45,009 bases of DNA from Oppiella nova (Eukaryota > Arthropoda > Arachnida > Sarcoptiformes > Oppiidae), in assembly GCA_905397405.1 (NCBI GenBank), contig CAJPVJ010000076.1, forward strand, positions 1 to 45,009, in the 5' to 3' direction. Under the pieces are notes generated by a model. The model was not told the origin of the DNA, did no database searches, and saw only the letters and a list, made by a program, of their open reading frames with translations. The first letter of the stretch is position 1. Each line of letters starts with the position of its first letter. Made by a program: the position numbers and the translations under genes. Below are positions 34,935 to 43,357 of this stretch, one piece after another.

Positions 34935-35651
34935 ATGACTTCCTCCACACACGCTTTGCCGAAGACAATCTATGCCATTCAACACTTAGCATTTGAAGAT
35001 TTAGGTATTCTTGAAGACACTTTTTATGATTTGGGCTATCGCATACGTTATTTTGAAGCGGGTATGGATGATTTAAAGCAAGCATTTGAATTTGAAGGTC
35101 TAGTTATCATTCTAGGTGGCCCAATTGGTGTTTATGAAACTGAAGATTATCCCTTTTTAAATGATGAAATTGCTCATCTTAAACAACGTTTAGCCAAGAA
35201 TTTACCAACGATTGGCATTTGCTTAGGTGCACAATTGATTGCACATGCTTTAGGCGCAAAGGTTTATGCAGGCCATCAAAAAGAAATTGGCTGGAGTCAA
35301 TTGAAGCTAAATCTGGCTCAAAATAATCCGTTATTGCCACTCGTTAATACTGAAGTTTTACATTGGCATGGTGATACCTTTGACTTGCCTGTACAGGCTG
35401 AATTACTTGCCAGTTCAGCAATTTATACAAATCAGGCGTTTAGAGTCGGGCAAAATATCTTGGCGTTACAATTCCATGTCGAAGTTGCGGCAGATGATAT
35501 GGAAAAATGGCTGATTGGTCATACTTGTGAATTACGCAAAGCTGGCTTAAATATTCCTCATTTACGAGCTGAAAATGAAAAATATGCAGCAAATCTTGAA
35601 TTAAAATCACCACTGGTTTTAGAGCATTTTATCAAACACTTAAATGTATAA
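34935..35651 (+). CDS. Class I glutamine amidotransferase
   Basis: The 238-residue cytoplasmic enzyme has the GATase1 catalytic triad: Cys96 in GICLGAQLIAHALG, and His181 with Glu183 in LQFHVEVAADD. The segment IILGGPIGVYETEDYPFL is common in the GuaA-like stand-alone glutamine amidotransferases, including those of Acinetobacter. With no synthase domain attached, the acceptor is unknown; some relatives hydrolyse gamma-glutamyl compounds. It starts 67 bases after the TetR gene and ends in a terminator. It may be read from the TetR promoter. Confidence 0.87.
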   Translation: MTSSTHALPKTIYAIQHLAFEDLGILEDTFYDLGYRIRYFEAGMDDLKQAFEFEGLVIILGGPIGVYETEDYPFLNDEIAHLKQRLAKNLPTIGICLGAQLIAHALGAKVYAGHQKEIGWSQLKLNLAQNNPLLPLVNTEVLHWHGDTFDLPVQAELLASSAIYTNQAFRVGQNILALQFHVEVAADDMEKWLIGHTCELRKAGLNIPHLRAENEKYAANLELKSPLVLEHFIKHLNV

Positions 35652-35667
35652 TCTGTTTATCTATATC

Positions 35668-35702
35668 AGCATGAAATAGACTTTTCTGTTTCGTGCTTTT
35701 TA
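35668..35702 (+). terminator. Rho-independent terminator of the amidotransferase gene
   Basis: AGCATGAAA pairs with TTTCGTGCT (one wobble pair), with a further AG/CT pairing inside, and TTTTT follows. The 260 bases beyond, up to the DUF333 gene, are AT-rich without other clear signals. Confidence 0.8.
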
Positions 35703-35963
35703 TACTTTATTTACACTTCACCCATAAATACGGCTTTACTCGAAATATAATATCAATACTGCATTGCCTATATTTAACTGACTATACCGTTTACATTAAA
35801 AAGATATTCTTTATTCTCACACAATATTATTTAATCATACTTAATATTTTATACTAAGCTGTACTCATCATTATTTTTGAGCTACAGGATTATACAGAGT
35901 AGATACATTAAAACTTGCTGATTTATTTATACTGCATACTTTAAAACCAAGACTTTGTTTGCA

Positions 35964-36233
35964 ATGAATAAAATATATATTGGCACATCTGTGCTCATGA
36001 CAACACTTCTTTCTGCCTGTTCTACCCCTGAAGTAAATACTCAAAATGCAAAACCGCTTGGCATGGCCAATCCTGCAAGTGTGTATTGTCAAAAAATGGG
36101 TGGCGAGTCTCAGATTAAAAAAGATGCATTAGGAAATGAAGCTGGATATTGCAAGCTTCCAAATGGAACTGTGGTTGATGAATGGAAGTTGTTTAGAAGT
36201 GCACAAGGCGATGAACAAGCTGCTGCTAAATAA
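35964..36233 (+). CDS. DUF333-domain lipoprotein
   Basis: The 89-residue envelope protein has a lipoprotein signal with lipobox LSAC (lipidated Cys19). It then carries the DUF333 domain NPASVYCQKMGG...GYCKLPNGTVVDEWKLFR with two paired cysteines and the Glu-Trp-Lys end. The domain often stands next to META/HslJ or protease-inhibitor-like domains; the function is unknown. The frame can be opened at a TTG at 35955, but the ATG at 35964 gives a normal lipoprotein signal. It stands alone. Confidence 0.82.
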   Translation: MNKIYIGTSVLMTTLLSACSTPEVNTQNAKPLGMANPASVYCQKMGGESQIKKDALGNEAGYCKLPNGTVVDEWKLFRSAQGDEQAAAK

Positions 36234-36311
36234 TTTTGAATAATCGCTGCGGAACATAAACAATAGACAAGCCTTCTGGAATGATTGATTCTCTATTGGT
36301 ATAAATTTTAG

Positions 36312-36344
36312 ACTCATTACTGTATATTCACTACGGTAATGAGT
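36312..36344. other. Stem-loop between DUF333 and ClbS-like genes
   Basis: ACTCATTAC and GTAATGAGT form a perfect 9-bp stem with a 15-base loop. No T-run follows on either strand, so it may be a weak terminator, a processing site or a regulator site. Confidence 0.4.
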
Positions 36345-36434
36345 TGCTCCACCCTTTTCATAGTTAAAATAAATTAGATCTAAACATGCACTAAATATAA
36401 ACAGTATTGTATTTATTTTGGGAATATTGAATAG

Positions 36435-36962
36435 ATGAAAACCTATCAATCTAAACAGGAACTGATTGTTGCAATCAATAATTCATTAAATCAATATTTA
36501 ACAGAATTTGAAGAAATATCCGAAGACTTAAAAGATCATAAAGTTGCAGCTGTAGATAAAACCCCTGCCCAAAATTTAGCCTATCAATTGGGATGGGTAA
36601 ATTTATTATTAGAATGGGAAAGCAAAGAACTTGCAGGTTTCCCCATTTCAATGCCGAAAGAAGGCTATAAATGGAATAACTTAGCAAGTCTATATCAAAA
36701 TTTTTATCAAACCCATGCCCAGCATTCATTAAAAGGAAATACTCAGTTATTGTCTAAACGGGTCAAAGAAGTCACAGACTGGATTGAAAATCTAACAGAT
36801 GAAGAACTATTTGAAATAAATCAACGTAAATGGGCAACCACACCTGCCAACTGGCCACTGTATAAATGGATTCATATCAACACTGTCGCCCCTTTTACCA
36901 ATTTTAGAGTTCAAATCAGAAAATGGAAGAAACTCAACATAAATACTGAACAAACTAAATAG
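36435..36962 (+). CDS. ClbS/DfsB-family four-helix bundle protein
   Basis: The 175-residue protein belongs to the DinB-like ClbS/DfsB family (DUF1706). It starts MKTYQSKQELIVAINNSL and contains AYQLGWVNLLLEWE near 50, YKWNNL near 75 and KWIHINTVAPFTNFRVQIRKWKK at the end, all typical of the family. ClbS of colibactin-producing E. coli hydrolyses or shields colibactin; DfsB protects against a Vibrio toxin. Most relatives are orphans of unknown role, as here, where no biosynthetic cluster is nearby. The ribosome binding site is weak. Confidence 0.8.
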   Translation: MKTYQSKQELIVAINNSLNQYLTEFEEISEDLKDHKVAAVDKTPAQNLAYQLGWVNLLLEWESKELAGFPISMPKEGYKWNNLASLYQNFYQTHAQHSLKGNTQLLSKRVKEVTDWIENLTDEELFEINQRKWATTPANWPLYKWIHINTVAPFTNFRVQIRKWKKLNINTEQTK

Positions 36963-37057
36963 CCTTAACAGGTTATCTTTTTCAGATCTAAGTATTGAGT
37001 AATGGTGTTATTTAATTCGTCCAAATAATACTGTTTGGGTTTTTCTTGTCCCAAGGA

Positions 37058-37279
37058 TTAGTCTAATTTCATTAAAGTAGGCAGGTATTCTGTTTTATAG
37101 ACACGCTCATATTCACCACAGAATAATGCTCTATTTACCTCAGTACTGGTATTTTCATCATCCAGTTGCTCATGCATGACTTCAATGGATTTTTCTTTTT
37201 TCATCAATACCAAACTATGCGGATTTGGAGTAATGCAACCTATAAGCATAAGCAACAATATCATTGTTATTTTTTTCAT
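37058..37279 (-). CDS. Small putative lipoprotein
   Basis: The 73-residue product has a clear lipoprotein signal, MKKITMILLLMLIGC, with Cys15 as the lipidation site. The remaining 58 residues are charged, with one more cysteine, and show no known domain. The ribosome binding site is poor (GAAGC). It is convergent with the ClbS-like gene and flanked by AT-rich sequence. The signal peptide argues for a real gene; the function is unknown. Confidence 0.55.
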   Translation of the reverse strand: MKKITMILLLMLIGCITPNPHSLVLMKKEKSIEVMHEQLDDENTSTEVNRALFCGEYERVYKTEYLPTLMKLD

Positions 37280-37528
37280 AAACTTGCTTCATCGTTCTTA
37301 GGTTAAGCTGACCATAAACTATTTATATCTTATATCACCCTCTCAATTTATCGATAACAATTAAAATTTGAGTTTTTCTAAAGTACGTATTAAAATTTTG
37401 ATTAAGTAACAAAATCAAGATTTGATATAAACAGATCAAATCTAATTAACTAAAAGTGCTGAGTGTTAAAATTCAATCACTCGCAGTTTTATAGATTGTC
37501 AGCCCTGAAGGTGTAAAGAATTTAATCC

Positions 37529-37738
37529 ATGCCCCCTAGAAATAAGCCAAACACAAAACAATTGTTATACTCTGCTTGGTCAACAGATCAAGATTGCTTT
37601 CTCATTGAAAACAACCATTTAACTGTTGATCAATTGGTTGAAATACTGCCTTACCAGCATGATGAAATTATCGCAAGAAAAAGACAACTTGGACTGCTTA
37701 GAAGAGATTTTTACATGAAAAAACTACATGACTTGTAA
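37529..37738 (+). CDS. Small Myb/SANT-like helix-turn-helix protein
   Basis: The 69-residue basic protein contains W-S-T-D-Q-D-x-FLIENNHLTVDQLVEILPYQHDEIIARKRQLGLLRR. This follows the bacterial Myb/SANT-like pattern WTxEEDxFLxENxGxLTVxEIAxxLGRTxxAVxxRxxRLGL, so it is probably a small DNA-binding protein. The N-terminus is Pro/Arg/Lys-rich. AAGGTG lies about 16 bases before the ATG, which is rather far. It stands alone before the lipocalin gene. The target is unknown. Confidence 0.6.
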   Translation: MPPRNKPNTKQLLYSAWSTDQDCFLIENNHLTVDQLVEILPYQHDEIIARKRQLGLLRRDFYMKKLHDL

Positions 37739-37814
37739 GCAAAATTACAATACCCCCGCATCAGGCGCGACATAATGAATATATATATTAAATACTTAAA
37801 TATAGGGCTATGTC

Positions 37815-38369
37815 ATGAACAACAAGTTTAAAATATTAACGCTCGTCGGTGGAATAGCATTACTTAGTGTTGCGGCATTTGCTTATGCAGGAAATGAAAA
37901 GATTCAAACCGTTAAAAATGTAGATTTAAAGAGATATCTGGGTACTTGGCATGAAATTGCGCGCAAACCAATGTATTTTCAAAAGAAATGTGATTACAAC
38001 GTTACTGCTGATTATTCCTTAAATGAAAATGGCTCAATCAAAGTGGATAATCGTTGTTATGATAAAAATGGCAAGCTTCAACAATCGATTGGCGAAGCAT
38101 CTGTACAAAACGCGCCTACGAACTCCAAATTAAAAGTGAGTTTTTTACCAAAAGTACTTCGTTGGCTGCCTGTAGGACGTGGTGATTATTGGATTTTAAA
38201 GCTGGATGAAAATTATCAAGTTGCATTGATCGGTACTCCTAATAAAAAATATTTATGGTTACTCAGTCGATCTCAACAGCTTGATCCAGCCACGACTGAA
38301 GAATATTTAAATTATGCTAAAAGCTTAGGCTATGATTTAAGTGATTTAATTGAAACCAAACAAAAATAA
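37815..38369 (+). CDS. Lipocalin-family protein (Blc-like)
   Basis: The 184-residue barrel protein has an N-terminal signal (1-25, cleavage near YAG) but no lipobox, so it should be soluble in the periplasm rather than lipid-anchored like E. coli Blc. The lipocalin motif 1 is YLGTWHEIARKPMYFQKKC (near 42-60), and motif GRGDYWILKLDENYQVALIGTP near 120-140 is characteristic of Blc. Two cysteines could form the conserved disulfide. Blc binds lysophospholipids and aids envelope maintenance. A terminator follows the stop directly. Confidence 0.9.
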   Translation: MNNKFKILTLVGGIALLSVAAFAYAGNEKIQTVKNVDLKRYLGTWHEIARKPMYFQKKCDYNVTADYSLNENGSIKVDNRCYDKNGKLQQSIGEASVQNAPTNSKLKVSFLPKVLRWLPVGRGDYWILKLDENYQVALIGTPNKKYLWLLSRSQQLDPATTEEYLNYAKSLGYDLSDLIETKQK

Positions 38370-38377
38370 AAACTTAA

Positions 38378-38402
38378 AAGCCCTCTTTTTGAGGGCTTGT
38401 TG
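38378..38402. terminator. Terminator shared by lipocalin and MFS genes
   Basis: AAGCCCTC/GAGGGCTT with a five-base loop stands between two convergent genes. The T-rich tail is better on the minus strand, so it can serve both. Confidence 0.75.
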
Positions 38403-38444
38403 GATTTAGCTCATTTTATACGATTACGCTACAAATCCTTCTTA

Positions 38445-39677
38445 TCAATATTGTCTACGAAATGAGACACAACTGATGAGCAAGCCCACAATCATCAATG
38501 CTCCAGCACACAAAAAGGTAAATTGCATCCCATCAATGATTGCTAAAGCCGTTGCCTGATTGAACTGAATTGTGCCGACACCGAATGAAAAAATAGCTCC
38601 CATCACAGAAGCCCCGATAATTAAGCCCATATTACGAGATAAGCTAAGAAGTCCTGATACCACCCCTTGTCGAGCTTTGGGAACATCCGCCAAAGTCATA
38701 GTATTGTTGGCCGCCTGAAACAGTTGATAACCTAAAGTCAAAATAATGATAGGGAAGATATAGCCACTTAGACCCATCAATTTCGGTACGATAGCGAGCA
38801 TAAAGCTACCGATAATCAGAAAAATCAACCCTATAGCGACGATATAGCGACTGCCCCAACGATCGACAAGTCGACCAGATGGAATCCCACTTAAGATAGC
38901 AACCACTGGTCCAATTCCCATAATCAAACCCACTTGTATTTGATTCAAGCTTAGACCTAGGCTCAGATAAAAAGGTCCAATGACGAGCGTGGTCATCATA
39001 ACGGCGGCAACCAACAAATTAACCATTAGGTTTGGCGTTATGTTCTGGTCTGGTTGCCATGAACTTAACGTAGGAATTTGTTTTCTAATGCAATCATTAG
39101 GCAACAATACCCAAGCCAGAATAATTGCGATACTCGCAAGTATAAACTGTAATCCAAAAATGCTTTGCCAACCGCTCAAGGCAATCAGAACCCCACCCAA
39201 CACAGGTCCAAGTGCTGTACCTAAAGCAGATATCGTTCCAAGCATTCCCATTGCTCTTCCCAACTGTGATTTATTGACGGTCTGACGTGTAAGTGCCATT
39301 GCAAGTGTCATTAAGAATGCTGCACCTATTCCTTGAAATGATCGTGCAGCAACCAATATCCATAAGCTAGGTGCAACACTACATAGCAATGAAGCCAAAC
39401 TGAATATAACCAGTCCAACGATCAGCATAGACTTACATCCATATCGATCACCTAAGCGTCCAGCAATCACAACCGTGATCGTCAACGAGATAAGATATCC
39501 AATTACAACTGCCTGTACTTGAATAAATGGCAGTAGAAATACCTCAGCAAGTGTGGGTAATGCGATATTGACAATGCTTGTTCCCAACGATGCCAATAAG
39601 ATGGATAACCCCAAAGTGATAGTGATTCCAGTTTGGGTCTTGTTTGTCAATGTTAATGATTCTGTCTGCTCTGTCAT
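38445..39677 (-). CDS. MFS drug exporter (EmrB/QacA-like)
   Basis: The 410-residue inner membrane protein has about 12 hydrophobic helices and motif A as AGRLGDRYGCKSMLIVGL (near 70-90), followed by AARSFQGIGAAFLMT. Motif C, GTALGPVLGG, marks a proton antiporter. Family members export drugs or metabolites. It is shorter than the usual 14-helix DHA2 exporters. It is divergent from a MerR regulator and is read from a promoter with the 19-bp spacer that MerR proteins need. The substrate is unknown. Confidence 0.87.
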   Translation of the reverse strand: MTEQTESLTLTNKTQTGITITLGLSILLASLGTSIVNIALPTLAEVFLLPFIQVQAVVIGYLISLTITVVIAGRLGDRYGCKSMLIVGLVIFSLASLLCSVAPSLWILVAARSFQGIGAAFLMTLAMALTRQTVNKSQLGRAMGMLGTISALGTALGPVLGGVLIALSGWQSIFGLQFILASIAIILAWVLLPNDCIRKQIPTLSSWQPDQNITPNLMVNLLVAAVMMTTLVIGPFYLSLGLSLNQIQVGLIMGIGPVVAILSGIPSGRLVDRWGSRYIVAIGLIFLIIGSFMLAIVPKLMGLSGYIFPIIILTLGYQLFQAANNTMTLADVPKARQGVVSGLLSLSRNMGLIIGASVMGAIFSFGVGTIQFNQATALAIIDGMQFTFLCAGALMIVGLLISCVSFRRQY

Positions 39678-39710
39678 GTTGCGCTCTTGTCAGCAGTGGT
39701 GTTTAATCAC

Positions 39711-39741
39711 ATACTACTAATTCAAGTTAACTTGAGGTCAA
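39711..39741 (-). promoter_or_regulatory. MerR-type promoter with 19-bp spacer
   Basis: On the minus strand a TTGACC -35 (39741-39736) and a TAGTAT -10 (39716-39711) are 19 bp apart, two more than optimal. The spacer contains the palindrome TCAAGTTAACTTGA. This is how MerR-family activators work: they twist the spacer DNA. The box resembles the SoxR site CCTCAAGTTAACTTGAGG. It would drive the MFS gene. Confidence 0.72.
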
Positions 39742-39743
39742 GT

Positions 39744-40136
39744 ATGAAATTTCTTGATATTGGTGAAGTTTCAGCAAAAAGTGGAATTAAACCTTCGGCA
39801 CTACGCTATTACGAAGAAATCGGTTTGATTTTCTCAATTTCTCGTCATGGATTACGTAGACAATTCTCTTCGGAAGTTCTGTTACGACTCACTTTGATTT
39901 CAATGGGGAAGTCGGCGGGCTTTTCGCTTAAAGAGATCGCAGCAATGTTCGATAGTCATGGCGCACTTGATCTTTCCCCAAGTGTTATTCACCAAAAAGC
40001 TGATGAGATCGATCTTCAAATTCATAAATTGATCGCACTCCGTGACATACTTCGTCACGTAGGTGACTGCCCTGCACCATCGCATTTGCAATGTCCTAGT
40101 TTTAAGCGACTAGTTGAAAAGGCAGCTCAGAAATAA
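39744..40136 (+). CDS. MerR-family transcriptional regulator
   Basis: The 130-residue protein has the MerR N-terminal domain MKFLDIGEVSAKSGIKPSALRYYEEIGLI, a coiled-coil helix, and a C-terminal CPAPSHLQCPSFKRLVE with two cysteines. Relatives with this CPAPSH-xxCP tail are common in proteobacteria. The cysteine spacing differs from the SoxR 2Fe-2S cluster motif. The frame opens at a TTG at 39687, but GAGG lies seven bases before the ATG at 39744, and that Met is the usual start. It is divergent from the MFS exporter and is likely its activator. Confidence 0.88.
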   Translation: MKFLDIGEVSAKSGIKPSALRYYEEIGLIFSISRHGLRRQFSSEVLLRLTLISMGKSAGFSLKEIAAMFDSHGALDLSPSVIHQKADEIDLQIHKLIALRDILRHVGDCPAPSHLQCPSFKRLVEKAAQK

Positions 40137-40346
40137 AAGAAATTTTTAAAAGATTTTTGATGAGTATTTGCTGAATAGCTAAATTAGATTGTAGAACAAT
40201 AATTAAAATTAGCACGCAATGACATTGAACAGTCAAATGGCTTTCTCTAAGATGATAAAACAAGCTTAAATTTTGATGACTTTTATACGTTTGTAGCCTG
40301 ATCTACGAATATAAATTGTATCTGTTGAAATCGGTATTTTTGATTT

Positions 40347-41345
40347 ATGGATCAAAGCAAATCTAGTGATTCTGGTGTTTTCCTCTGGTTAACATATCAC
40401 ACGCTTAATAAAATGAATTTGGACGCAAATCGGATATTTTCACAAATAAGATTATCTGAACAACCACCTGACAGAACCATTCGGCGAGATAATTCGACCC
40501 AACAACGCTTTTGGGAAATAGCTGAAGAAATCAGTGCTGATCAGGATATCGGACTTCATGTAGGTGAACATTTCCCCATTTTTAGAGGCGAAATATTAGA
40601 ATACATTTTTATGAGTAGTCCTACATTTGGGGACGGCTTACAAAGAGCTTTGCGTTATCAGAAAATTTTTACTGATGCTTTTGTGGCTCATTTACACATT
40701 GAAAATCAAAATGCAATGATCACGAATCTTCAGCACCCGGTTCGTCATTATCTAGAATGCGCCATAAGCGTTATGCTTAATTTTTTAAACTATATCAGTA
40801 ACAATCATTTTCATCCCAAAGAAATATGGTTGCCTTACCAAGAAGGCGCGAGTTTAGATGAATATCAACGTATCTGGAAATGCCCGGCTCGTTTAGGTAT
40901 GCAGTACGGCTGTATAATTTTTGATGCGGAAATATTGAGTTTAGCTTCAGCATCGGCTGAACCAATGCTATTAAAAATACATGAGCATGTAGCTAAACAG
41001 CAGGTGAAAGTTGTCGATAAATATTATTTGATTAATGATATAGAAAACTTACTCAGCTCTGGTTTATTAGAATCAGGGCAATTAGACTTAAAACTAATTG
41101 CCCAACATTTAGGGCTACAGCCCCGAAAACTTCGTGCAGATCTTAAAGAAGTTAATACGACTTTTGAAAAAGTTTTGGCAACTTATCGTGAAAAAATGGC
41201 CAAAAAGCTGTTGATGAATCCCAATATAAGCATAGATCAAGTTGTATATTTACTTGGTTTTTCTGAGCCTTCCGCCTTTTCACGTGCCTTTAAACGTTGG
41301 ACAAATGAAACACCATCCCATTACCGCCAGCGCAAGCAAAAATAA
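40347..41345 (+). CDS. AraC-family regulator (OruR/ArgR-like N-domain)
   Basis: The 332-residue protein has an N-terminal ligand domain of the arabinose-binding-like type (residues about 20-210, with GLHVGEHFP and YIFMSSPTFGDGLQRALRYQKIFTDA). A C-terminal double helix-turn-helix follows (about 235-332): LKLIAQHLGLQPRKLRADLKE and IDQVVYLLGFSEPSAFSRAFKRWTNETPSHYR. Such regulators often control a neighbouring lipid or alcohol catabolic gene. The next gene, on the same strand 113 bases later, is a hydroxylase-like protein, a likely target. No operator can be assigned. Confidence 0.87.
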   Translation: MDQSKSSDSGVFLWLTYHTLNKMNLDANRIFSQIRLSEQPPDRTIRRDNSTQQRFWEIAEEISADQDIGLHVGEHFPIFRGEILEYIFMSSPTFGDGLQRALRYQKIFTDAFVAHLHIENQNAMITNLQHPVRHYLECAISVMLNFLNYISNNHFHPKEIWLPYQEGASLDEYQRIWKCPARLGMQYGCIIFDAEILSLASASAEPMLLKIHEHVAKQQVKVVDKYYLINDIENLLSSGLLESGQLDLKLIAQHLGLQPRKLRADLKEVNTTFEKVLATYREKMAKKLLMNPNISIDQVVYLLGFSEPSAFSRAFKRWTNETPSHYRQRKQK

Positions 41346-41458
41346 GTTTTAGCTATAACTTGATTCTAATGACATTTAACGAGTTAGCTTTTCGGTCAAA
41401 AGAAATGAGCTGTTTTTTTCTACACTGATGGTTATTTCTTAATTGAAAAGGATCAGAG

Positions 41459-42082
41459 ATGTTAGGTTTTCCAATTGGCCTTTTAGTTGCGAATGGATTT
41501 GAATGGTATGCACATAAGGTATGGTTGCATGAGTTTCCAAGTAAACACCGTAATAGCCCTTTCTTCACACATATAGCACATCATAAACGTGCCAGAACAG
41601 ATGTATTTCATGATGAAGGATATCGTGAATCTATGTTTAAAAATGCAGAAATTTATAATGAAAAAACCGCATTGTTAGGTTTAGCCGCGGTTTCAACTGT
41701 ATTTTTACCCATTGCACCATTTTTTACTGCCGGCTTATATTATGGGATTTGGAATTATTGGCGAGTACATGCAAAATCTCACCTAGACCCAGAATATGCG
41801 CGTAAACGGATCCCTTGGCACTATGATCATCATATGGCTAGTAATCAAAATGCCAATTGGTGTGTTACACGTCCATGGTTTGATTATATTATGGGAACAC
41901 GTGTTTTTACTGAGCTTTCGATTAAAGAAAGCAATCCCTTAGGAATAAAACTACCTAAAAATTTTGAAATAATCCTAAACAAGACATCACAGAAAATATT
42001 TGCAAAATCATATCTTAAAATTACCTCTAAGAGTGCATTGGATATAAAAAGTGCTCGTCAAGGCATCTCATTAGAACTGTAA
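41459..42082 (+). CDS. Fatty acid hydroxylase/desaturase-like membrane protein
   Basis: The 207-residue membrane protein has histidine boxes typical of the diiron fatty acid hydroxylase/sterol desaturase superfamily: EWYAHKVWLHEF (His19, His24), FTHIAHHKRA (His38, 41, 42), RVHAKSH (His104, 108) and WHYDHHMA (His121, 124, 125). Two hydrophobic segments lie near 1-12 and 70-98. About 80 C-terminal residues after the boxes are unusual and charged. AAAAGGATC precedes the ATG. It is followed 33 bases later by a protein of unknown function on the same strand, so an operon is likely. The substrate is unknown; a membrane lipid or fatty acid is expected. Confidence 0.78.
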   Translation: MLGFPIGLLVANGFEWYAHKVWLHEFPSKHRNSPFFTHIAHHKRARTDVFHDEGYRESMFKNAEIYNEKTALLGLAAVSTVFLPIAPFFTAGLYYGIWNYWRVHAKSHLDPEYARKRIPWHYDHHMASNQNANWCVTRPWFDYIMGTRVFTELSIKESNPLGIKLPKNFEIILNKTSQKIFAKSYLKITSKSALDIKSARQGISLEL

Positions 42083-42115
42083 ATTTTAACAAATAAAGTA
42101 TTAAGGATCATTTAG

Positions 42116-43150
42116 ATGAAACGATTATTGCCCAAACACATTGCTGCACCAAAGTTTTTACATCATTTTATCGATCGTTCAGAGACAATCAACGGAAGAC
42201 CTTTTGATGTGAATACGCCAACGCATACACCAAAAGGAAAGTATTCTTGCGTTCATTATGGGGTTATGATTCCGAATCTTGAAGCACCATTTAATTTTTT
42301 GAATCTATTAATTGTGGTTGGCCAACCTCGTGTAAAAATTTTTCGGAATCAACATTTGATCCAAACTACTGCGCTTGATACTGCAAATGTATTAATCGGT
42401 ACTGCAGTAGGTACAAAAGAACATTTTAATGGCTATAGTGTAGAAAATGACTGTGTATTGGAAAGCAATGGTTCATCTTTAAGCTTTGGTCGTGACGTGT
42501 TACTCGAAGGCGCATATCCAAATTTTCATGCGCATCGTGAAGGTCATGATTTCAATTTTGATTTAAAGATTCGTGCGACTGATAAAATTGCCCATTTTGC
42601 ACAAATGTCATTGGGTTTATATGATCACTGGGCATTATTATGTACATATGAAGGATTTCTTGAATATCAAGGTAAAAAAACCAAGGTTCAGGGTCTTTGT
42701 ACTTATGAATATGCTCGTGCAGTAGATGTAAACTTATATATCAATTATTTTACTTATCATATTTTAAATATCGATGAGAAAACTCAAGTCTTACTTGTAG
42801 AAGTTCTTGGTCCATTAAATCTGGTATTGCAACGTCGAGTATATATTCGTTCTACAGATGATCATGGCAGTATTCACTCAAATGGATTTAATTTTAATGT
42901 CCATGCATTTGAAGCTCAACGTGTAATGACACCGAATGGTTTATCAATGCGTTTACCTCGTACCTTCTCCTGGAGCGTGAATGATGATAATGGAAATCCA
43001 TTAATACATATTGATGGTCTAACAAATGCTGATTTTCAATATGGCATGGCGGGAGGCTATGCAGGGAGCTATCAGTACAAAGGTACATTCAAGGGTCGTG
43101 CGGTTGAAGGTACTGGTTATATTGAATATTTAGATATCCGTACTGATTAG
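42116..43150 (+). CDS. Unknown-function protein, possibly DUF6670/AttH-like
   Basis: The 344-residue soluble protein has no signal peptide or membrane helix. It has two beta-rich halves with repeated strand patterns (GVMIPNLEAPFNFLNLLIVVGQP; NLYINYFTYHILNID; QYGMAGGYAGSYQYKGTFKGRAVEGTGYIEYL). This is reminiscent of double-lipocalin AttH/CrtC-like hydroxylases and of DUF6670 proteins seen in Acinetobacter. My recognition is from memory and not firm. AAGGATC precedes the ATG. It is the second gene after the hydroxylase-like protein and is probably a functional partner acting on the same lipid. A hairpin follows its stop. Confidence 0.65.
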   Translation: MKRLLPKHIAAPKFLHHFIDRSETINGRPFDVNTPTHTPKGKYSCVHYGVMIPNLEAPFNFLNLLIVVGQPRVKIFRNQHLIQTTALDTANVLIGTAVGTKEHFNGYSVENDCVLESNGSSLSFGRDVLLEGAYPNFHAHREGHDFNFDLKIRATDKIAHFAQMSLGLYDHWALLCTYEGFLEYQGKKTKVQGLCTYEYARAVDVNLYINYFTYHILNIDEKTQVLLVEVLGPLNLVLQRRVYIRSTDDHGSIHSNGFNFNVHAFEAQRVMTPNGLSMRLPRTFSWSVNDDNGNPLIHIDGLTNADFQYGMAGGYAGSYQYKGTFKGRAVEGTGYIEYLDIRTD

Positions 43151-43161
43151 ATCGATTCAAC

Positions 43162-43193
43162 TTTTAACTAGGTGATAAAAAGCCTAGTTAAAA
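43162..43193. terminator. Hairpin after the unknown-function gene
   Basis: TTTTAACTAGG pairs with CCTAGTTAAAA (11 bp, 10-base loop) about 12 bases after the stop. No T-run follows beyond the stem on the plus strand, so it would be a weak terminator. Confidence 0.55.
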
Positions 43194-43357
43194 CAGATAT
43201 AGACATCATCCACTTTACCATTGCTCGATATTCATCAATGTAGTTTTGAAATATATCAAGGCAACAACGATAATACGGTATTCAGGTTTTTCTACATTTA
43301 CTTTGGAGGGAAGTAAAAGTAAATTAAAGAGAACTATTCCTTAATTACTAAGACAAA

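Noticed and set aside
34870-35085. Minus-strand open frame of 71 codons
   Set aside because: It lies antisense to the start of the glutamine amidotransferase gene, which has its full catalytic set.
36312-36344. Rho-independent terminator of the DUF333 gene
   Set aside because: The stem is perfect, but no T-run follows and the loop is long. I listed it only as a stem-loop.
36129-36449. Open frame of 106 codons on the minus strand
   Set aside because: It covers the DUF333 gene end in antisense and AT-rich spacer; its composition is not protein-like, and no ribosome binding site is present.
39744-40136. Naming the MerR gene soxR because of the SoxR-like box
   Set aside because: The C-terminus lacks the four clustered cysteines of the SoxR 2Fe-2S site.
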